From: Acetoanaerobium sp041831635
GTDB lineage: Bacteria > Bacillota > Clostridia > Peptostreptococcales > Filifactoraceae
Length of the DNA: 11,008 nucleotides
Direction of reading: 5' to 3'
Assembly (NCBI GenBank): GCA_041831635.1
Contig: JBHASY010000096.1
Location: forward strand, 1-11,008
Position numbers and translations under genes: made by a program. The notes under the pieces are model-generated. The model made no database searches. It was given only the letters and a program-made list of their open reading frames with translations, and was not told where the DNA came from. Position 1 is the stretch's first letter. Each line of letters begins with the position of its first letter. Positions 6,658 through 11,008 of this stretch are shown in pieces.

Positions 6658-7401
6658 TTATTTTTTGTAATCAAAAACAGGAATCGGTGTGATTTTATGA
6701 AGTGCCGATTGTTCAAATCTTTTGATTTTATCTACAATCTCCTGACTGTCAAGCTTTATTTTTCTTATATATTTATGAACATCTTCGTATTTTAAGCCCA
6801 GTCTTTCTTCATCTGATTTTCCGGAGAGTCCGTCTGTCGGAGTTTTGTGAACCAGATCATAGGGCAGTTCTTCCAGAGTATCTCCTATTGCTACTACCTC
6901 TACACTGGTAAGGTTCGCTATAGGGTTAAAATCCACACCGCCGTCACCGTATTTTGTGAAGTATCCCAGTGTTCGCTCGCTTAGGTTTCCTGTGCCACAT
7001 ACCCTACAATGATGTGATTGTCCCCACGCATAAAGGGTCATCATACGTATACGGGGGGCTATATTTATCTTTGCATCTACGGATATTTCATCTCCTGTTG
7101 ACTCCAAGACAGCAAGATGGGCATCATATACCGGTTTTATATTTATTACACTTGAATTTATCCCCAGAACTTCGCATACCTTATGACTGTCGGCGATATC
7201 TATTTGCTCTCCGTTTGGCATTAAGATTCCATAGACATTTTCTTTGCCAAGTGCTCTTGCGCAAAGAGCTGCAACTACGGTGCTGTCCTTGCCTCCTGAT
7301 ATGCCCAGTACCACTTTGCTCAGTCCGGTGGATTCTTTCAGGTTTTTAATCCATTTTATTATTTCATCTCTAACTTTGACAGCGTCAAATTCATAGCTCA
7401 T
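6658..7401 (-). CDS. nadE: NH3-dependent NAD synthetase
   Basis: Catalyses the last step of the deamido route: nicotinate adenine dinucleotide + ATP + NH3 to NAD+. The 247-residue protein is the short, ammonia-only form with no glutaminase domain. The PP-loop motif SGGKDS lies at residues 35-40. The family block GTGNLSERTLGYFTKYGDGG and the downstream FNPIANLTSVEVVAIG are intact, as is the KTPTDGLSGKSDEERLG loop. A Shine-Dalgarno (AAAGGAT) lies nine bases before the ATG. It is the last gene of the minus-strand operon, 28 bases after the NAMPT-family gene, and ends before the bidirectional terminator. NadE does not use NMN or NAD+ directly. Its presence implies that the cell also runs the nicotinate/NaAD route, fed by the nicotinamidase-like gene of the same operon or by de novo synthesis. 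Confidence 0.95.
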   Translation of the reverse strand: MSYEFDAVKVRDEIIKWIKNLKESTGLSKVVLGISGGKDSTVVAALCARALGKENVYGILMPNGEQIDIADSHKVCEVLGINSSVINIKPVYDAHLAVLESTGDEISVDAKINIAPRIRMMTLYAWGQSHHCRVCGTGNLSERTLGYFTKYGDGGVDFNPIANLTSVEVVAIGDTLEELPYDLVHKTPTDGLSGKSDEERLGLKYEDVHKYIRKIKLDSQEIVDKIKRFEQSALHKITPIPVFDYKK

Positions 7402-7429
7402 TATGCTTCATCCTTTCGAGTTAATATTA

Positions 7430-8959
7430 TCAAAATTTATTTTCGTGTAGTGTATTTCTGATTTCGTGTATTGAGATTTCGTTGTAGACTTTACCATTTT
7501 TGAACACAGTCTGAAGCAAGTTACCCTCTTTTGGAAGAGTCTTCCTGCTATAACCGTCGGTTACGACTATATTTTTGTTCTCATCATAGTGTACATAGCA
7601 CATACCTTTTTGAGATTTTTTGAAATTGCCGGTGTCTGTTATGGGATTTTTAAACACATTGACAGGTTTGTCGTCCACTTCCATATAAGTGGCTTTTATT
7701 GCTACTGAATAGGTATCTCTTGTAAAAGGCTTGATTTGACCTTTCTCCTGCGCACACTGCATAGAAAAACTTCCTGCACCTAAGGCAACGTTATTTGCTG
7801 CAAAACCTTTGTCCATAAGTCTTTGATAGATTTGCTCGGCTCTTTCCGGTGTGATACTGTCGCCGTAAATTGATCTTATGTTATTGTCCAAGACTTTGTA
7901 GCCTTTTGAATTTATATATCCACCAAACTTCTCCCACAGTATTTCGACAGTGCCTTTCATTTGCCGGGTTTTATCAGGCTCTGAGGAGTTATCTGTGCCG
8001 CAGATGATATCAACGGGATCTCCGCTGTCTCCTCTTACAAACAAAGTTCCGGTTCTGGTTTGGATTAGGGTTTTAATATCTTCACTGCCTAAAATATTTT
8101 CTATCATATTCCAATAATCATAGCTGTCAGACACCATTGATATATTTTCAGACGGATAAATTTCACTCAAAAGACGCTTTACGAAGGTCGCTTCGTCATT
8201 ATCCACTGCAAAATTACTGCACATAACACTGTGCTCCGTAGATATCATACCTGCTCCTATAGAAGCATTTTCAAGACTTGCATTGTAATAGTCCTCGATG
8301 TAGAGGATAGCGGGAATAGTGGCAGTCTTAGAAAATGAAGTAAGAAAAGCAGAGCTTGCAAGAACAGCTCCCTCCTGTCCCTGTGCTCCTCTAAAGCCAA
8401 ACTCAGATATTGCAGAGTTTCTAGGAATAAAGTCTTCCACTGTTTTTTCGAAGTAACGGTTTACGATTTGTCTGTATTTATAGGCTTGATTTGCAATAGT
8501 CATAGGGTACCATAGCTGACAACTCATAATGCTTTCTATAAATTGCACCACCCATTCAAATCCTGACTTCGTGCTTGTGATTTCAATGCAGGGAACTTTT
8601 ATAGGGCATTTAGTTCCCTCTTTTAAAGCCTTGATTTCTATAGGAAGATATCCTAGAGAGTGAAGTTTTGAAATTTTATCAGATTCACAGTAATTATGGC
8701 TAAGAGTGTGTTTTATAACTCTTTCGTACTCTTTGATTATATCTTCTAAAGGAAGATTAAAAAAAGTATCGTTAAATCTTTCAATCAGATAATCTTTTAC
8801 AAATCCCTGTACTCCAAACACTATAAGACTGTTTTCTTCACTTAGTCTGGACATTCTGGGAGTGAAGTAGGAGGCTATAAAATTCATTCCTTTAGGATAT
8901 TGCTCAGCGTGTGCCTGTTTGTAAAAATCACTTATTAAAGTCATTTGATGTTTTCTCAT
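7430..8959 (-). CDS. NAMPT-family nicotinamide (phospho)ribosyl-type transferase; Nampt or Namat
   Basis: Type II phosphoribosyltransferase-fold enzyme (509 aa) of the NAMPT/NadV family, which couples nicotinamide to an activated ribose pyrophosphate. Family residues aligned by eye to human NAMPT are DFYK with Y13, the nicotinamide-stacking F187 and R190 in EFGFRG, the catalytic His H243 in STEHS, MVSDSYD with D278, R309 and D311 in VRGDSGDP, GD at 366-367, and TRD at 413-415. Two differences stand out. The position of human Asp219, which contacts the nicotinamide amide, is Ala213 (SKTATIP). The GSGGG phosphate loop reads GAGSF, followed by a seven-residue insert. The ribosome site GGAGG lies seven bases before ATG 8959. 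The gene is 16 bases behind the PRPP-synthetase-like gene. It could make NMN from PRPP, or NAD+ from ADP-ribose pyrophosphate as phage Namat does. The product is not decided by sequence. Confidence 0.88.
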   Translation of the reverse strand: MRKHQMTLISDFYKQAHAEQYPKGMNFIASYFTPRMSRLSEENSLIVFGVQGFVKDYLIERFNDTFFNLPLEDIIKEYERVIKHTLSHNYCESDKISKLHSLGYLPIEIKALKEGTKCPIKVPCIEITSTKSGFEWVVQFIESIMSCQLWYPMTIANQAYKYRQIVNRYFEKTVEDFIPRNSAISEFGFRGAQGQEGAVLASSAFLTSFSKTATIPAILYIEDYYNASLENASIGAGMISTEHSVMCSNFAVDNDEATFVKRLLSEIYPSENISMVSDSYDYWNMIENILGSEDIKTLIQTRTGTLFVRGDSGDPVDIICGTDNSSEPDKTRQMKGTVEILWEKFGGYINSKGYKVLDNNIRSIYGDSITPERAEQIYQRLMDKGFAANNVALGAGSFSMQCAQEKGQIKPFTRDTYSVAIKATYMEVDDKPVNVFKNPITDTGNFKKSQKGMCYVHYDENKNIVVTDGYSRKTLPKEGNLLQTVFKNGKVYNEISIHEIRNTLHENKF

Positions 8960-8975
8960 AATAAACCTCCGGATT

Positions 8976-9887
8976 TTAAAATATATCTATAACAGAAAGC
9001 TTAGGATGACTTTGATTTCTGATAATACTGTTTGTAGTAAAAACTTTTTCGATATCTGAAAAATCCAGTAATTCGCCTTGAAAAACAGTATTTTCAGTGT
9101 GAGTTACAAACAGATAAATTTTATCGACACCTTGAGTTTTAAGAGAGAAAGAGGCGTATTTAAAAGTATTTCCGAAACTGCACAGGTCGTCGATTATGAG
9201 GACTGATTTACCTTTTAAATCCATATCATCTGCTATAATGCTATATTCTTTAATCTTACCTCTGTTTTTAAAATCTCTTTTCTTTTCTCCATAGACTATT
9301 TTATATTCTGCACATAGATTCAGATATTTTTGAGTGTATTTTTCTTTAGCTCCTTTATCCGGAAACATTATAAAATCTACATTTATTTTAGAAAGGACCT
9401 CGTTTGTTATGAGGTTTTCTATATTTACTTCCTCAAGGTTTTTAATTAAATCGTAGCTGACTTTGGAATGCGGGTCGGCTACGATGACCTTATCAAACTT
9501 CATATCATTCAGAACATCAGCAAAATATTTCAAACTGAATATCTGATCGTCTATTTCTCTATCCATTCGACTGTACGGAATATAAGGCATAAGTAAAACT
9601 TTTTTTGTTTTAAATTGTCCGTAACAGTTGGTTTTTTCGACTTTATCTGTAGAAGTCGGAAGATTTTCTTCATTAAACCTGTTTGTAGTTTTTTCTTTCA
9701 AGTTATGTTTATTTGATAAATGAAAATTTAGAAAACTGTTGGCTATTGCCAGATGTGCTACGTCTTTATTGTCCTCAAACATCATAGTAATAATATTTAT
9801 ATCTTTGTACAGGACAGGTTTTTTGTAAACGGCTTCGTTATTTTTAAATTCCTCATCTGAAAACGGTTGTCCGTTGATTTTTAGCAT
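8976..9887 (-). CDS. Divergent PRPP-synthetase homologue; Prs-like or ADP-ribose pyrophosphokinase (Adps-like)
   Basis: A 303-residue protein of the ribose-phosphate pyrophosphokinase fold. Recognisable blocks are PYIPYSRMDRE (101-111; canonical PYxxYxRQDR), VIVADPHS (135-141; canonical VDLHxGQ), MFPDKGA (174-180), YGEKKRD (199-205), the ribose-phosphate loop IIDDLCSFGNTF (231-242; canonical VDDxIDTGGT) and FVTHTENT. The housekeeping Prs has GQIQGFF and DTGGT at these places; this one does not. The PDKGA/YGEK.RD pattern resembles phage enzymes of the KVP40 type that pair with NAMPT genes. The N-terminus is also unusual, with a polar insert at about residues 57-94. It lies 16 bases upstream of the NAMPT-like gene, with AGGTG before the ATG. 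It supplies either PRPP or ADP-ribose pyrophosphate to that enzyme. It is too divergent to be assumed to be the housekeeping Prs. Confidence 0.82.
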   Translation of the reverse strand: MLKINGQPFSDEEFKNNEAVYKKPVLYKDINIITMMFEDNKDVAHLAIANSFLNFHLSNKHNLKEKTTNRFNEENLPTSTDKVEKTNCYGQFKTKKVLLMPYIPYSRMDREIDDQIFSLKYFADVLNDMKFDKVIVADPHSKVSYDLIKNLEEVNIENLITNEVLSKINVDFIMFPDKGAKEKYTQKYLNLCAEYKIVYGEKKRDFKNRGKIKEYSIIADDMDLKGKSVLIIDDLCSFGNTFKYASFSLKTQGVDKIYLFVTHTENTVFQGELLDFSDIEKVFTTNSIIRNQSHPKLSVIDIF

Positions 9888-9899
9888 AAAGCACCTCGT

Positions 9900-10424
9900 T
9901 TATATTATTTGCATCTGCATAGACCTCATTACATTTATAGCCTCATCGTGGAGGTTATCGTCAAATGACGCACAAAGTTCGGAGTTTATGGTGATAAGAG
10001 CTTCAGGAAGTACGCCTTTGCAGATTACCGCATTTGAAATCACACACATATTTGTAACTACTCCGCAGATTTCGATTTGAGTTTCTTCGTTTGTATAAGG
10101 TTTTAGAACCTCTATTAAACCCAGTCCTGCAAAAGTAGGTTTTTTGATGTAGTATGGATTTTCTACCACCTTACCTGTTTCGCCATATAGTTTCCAGCCG
10201 TCACTTTCTTCTATGCAATGCTCTATCGGTAGATTTTTTCCTTCTTGAGTTTCGAGATAGTTAGGCTGATGAGTATCCATGGTAAACAGGATTATTTCAC
10301 CATTTTCTTTAGCTTTTTTAAGTCTTTGAGCTATTTTTGCATCCAGTGTCACCGCTTTTTCAAATCCAAGTGTACCATCTACAAAATCTTTTTGAAAATC
10401 TACAACTAAAAGTATCTTTTTCAT
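9900..10424 (-). CDS. pncA: Nicotinamidase-like cysteine hydrolase (isochorismatase fold)
   Basis: Predicted cytosolic amidase turning nicotinamide into nicotinate and ammonia. Isochorismatase-superfamily residues are visible: catalytic Asp9 in VVDFQKDFVDG, a basic residue at Lys94/Lys95 (YIKKPTF), and nucleophile Cys127 in the GVVTNMCV loop. D50, H52, E61 and H69 (TMDTHQPNYLETQEG, then PIEHC) match the Asp-His-Glu-His metal site known for streptococcal nicotinamidase rather than the Asp-His-His site of the mycobacterial enzyme. The length of 174 aa is normal. GGAGGT lies eight bases before the ATG. It lies between nrtR and the PRPP-synthetase-like gene, with gaps of only 15 and 12 bases. The operon context supports the nicotinamide call, although related hydrolases act on other amides. 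It would compete with the NAMPT-like enzyme for nicotinamide. Confidence 0.78.
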   Translation of the reverse strand: MKKILLVVDFQKDFVDGTLGFEKAVTLDAKIAQRLKKAKENGEIILFTMDTHQPNYLETQEGKNLPIEHCIEESDGWKLYGETGKVVENPYYIKKPTFAGLGLIEVLKPYTNEETQIEICGVVTNMCVISNAVICKGVLPEALITINSELCASFDDNLHDEAINVMRSMQMQII

Positions 10425-10439
10425 AATATTTTACCTCCA

Positions 10440-11008
10440 TTAAAACTTAGAATGTTTGTTATCAAATTTATATAGCTGAGCTGGTCTGTATGCACAGCCG
10501 TCATCTTTCATCATGTCGGCAGGTTTTATTTTGTCGCTTATTTTTCGCCTGAAAGCCTGTATAGGTCTACCTAGAATACATTCATAGATCATCTGAAGTT
10601 CTTTTACGGTGAAAAATTCAGGAACAAGGTTAAAGGCTATGTCGGTGTACTCTATCTTGTTTTGAAGTCTGAATAGGGCATCTATAATCATCTGTTTATG
10701 GTCAAAGGCAAGATCTTTTACTGTCAGAGTACCGTCTTCAGATGTCAAAGTGATGTCTACTATCTTGTTAACACTTCTTATAGGCTCAATACAAAACCAA
10801 GATGTCGATGAACTATATTTTTTTTGAGAAATTTGTAACTCAATATCATTTTTTTTCACTAGAGCAAGGTAGGCTACGCTGACTACTCTGCCTCTTTCAT
10901 CTCTTTTTACATCTCCATAGGTATACAGCTGCTCCATATACAGGTTTTCGATACCTGTTTTTGCATAGAGCTTTTCTCTGGCACAGTCATCAAGATTTTT
11001 ATCGTAAT
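10440..11008 (-). CDS. nrtR: NrtR-type Nudix/winged-helix transcriptional regulator (5' end beyond window)
   Basis: A transcription factor of the NrtR family, made of a Nudix-like ligand domain plus a C-terminal winged helix. It represses NAD-biosynthesis genes and, in studied members, is released from DNA by ADP-ribose or related metabolites. The open frame continues upstream of the internal ATG at 10937 and runs off the window edge, adding 23 codons that end the Nudix box and give LDDCAREKLYAKTGIENLY. The catalytic REUxEE glutamates are replaced (KLYAK before TGI), as expected for a sensor rather than a hydrolase. YTYGDVKRDERGRVVSVAYL is typical of ADP-ribose-type Nudix domains. The C-terminal part (VPEFFTVKELQMIYECILG, then PIQAFRRKI) is the winged helix. 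It is the first visible gene of the operon, so autoregulation from a promoter beyond the right edge is likely. Confidence 0.85.
   Translation of the reverse strand, partial: YDKNLDDCAREKLYAKTGIENLYMEQLYTYGDVKRDERGRVVSVAYLALVKKNDIELQISQKKYSSSTSWFCIEPIRSVNKIVDITLTSEDGTLTVKDLAFDHKQMIIDALFRLQNKIEYTDIAFNLVPEFFTVKELQMIYECILGRPIQAFRRKISDKIKPADMMKDDGCAYRPAQLYKFDNKHSKF

Noticed and set aside
6969..7349. Plus-strand frame of 126 codons opposite nadE
   Set aside because: The opposite strand encodes a fully recognisable NAD synthetase; this frame is a codon-bias shadow.
8976..9887. Calling this gene the housekeeping ribose-phosphate pyrophosphokinase (prs)
   Set aside because: The canonical substrate loops are changed and the gene is paired with a NAMPT homologue in an NAD operon, so the symbol prs would claim more than the sequence shows.
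9874..10080. Plus-strand frame of 68 codons opposite the nicotinamidase-like gene
   Set aside because: It overlaps the end of a well-supported minus-strand gene and has no ribosome site.
1..11008. Search by eye for CRISPR arrays, tRNA/rRNA genes, transposase genes and IS ends
   Set aside because: No regularly spaced repeats, cloverleaf-like segments, rRNA sequence or transposase motifs were seen.

Overview
The window looks like chromosomal DNA from a low-G+C, Gram-positive-type anaerobe (Bacillota, probably Clostridia). The reasons are AT-rich codon use, strong GGAGG-type ribosome binding sites, ATG/GTG/TTG starts, a lipoprotein-type binding protein, an RlmH close to clostridial and staphylococcal forms, and an NrtR/NadE NAD-salvage operon. 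The exact genus cannot be read from the sequence.

Region 1 (1-4101) is an ABC importer locus of the nickel/oligopeptide (NikABCDE, Dpp/Opp) type. On the + strand lie a lipoprotein solute-binding protein (727-2295) and two ATPases (2311-3102, 3095-4045), tightly packed. The inner-membrane permease of the DppC/NikC type is broken. Its N-terminal ~209 codons lie on the minus strand (1 to ~628/642) and lack a good start codon. The last ~17 codons of a protein of the same type lie on the + strand just upstream of the binding-protein gene (about 645-695). The simplest reading is an inversion, or an inverted chimera or misassembly, with its junction near 640-650 inside the permease gene. The region ends in a long near-perfect hairpin.

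Region 2 (4102-6623, + strand) starts with rlmH, the 23S rRNA methyltransferase gene that in staphylococci is the SCC integration site. Behind it is an AT-rich accessory cluster: a GGS/DxD nucleotidyltransferase of the AbiEii/DUF6036 kind overlapping a 125-residue partner (a candidate toxin-antitoxin-like pair), a DUF805 C-terminal remnant with an in-frame stop, a 77-residue two-helix membrane protein and a GNAT acetyltransferase. A bidirectional terminator separates this cluster from the next operon.

Region 3 (6658-11008, minus strand, transcribed right to left) is an NAD metabolism operon. In order it holds an NrtR-type Nudix/winged-helix regulator (5' end beyond the window), a nicotinamidase-like cysteine hydrolase, a divergent PRPP-synthetase homologue, a NAMPT-family enzyme and an NH3-dependent NAD synthetase. 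The PRPP-synthetase-like plus NAMPT-like pair has the same architecture as the phage NARP1 pathway (Adps + Namat), which rebuilds NAD+ from ADP-ribose and nicotinamide. It sits behind a regulator whose family senses ADP-ribose. A chromosomal, ADP-ribose-responsive NAD-reconstitution operon is therefore a real possibility. The ordinary alternative is PRPP-fed NMN synthesis. The sequence alone does not decide between them.
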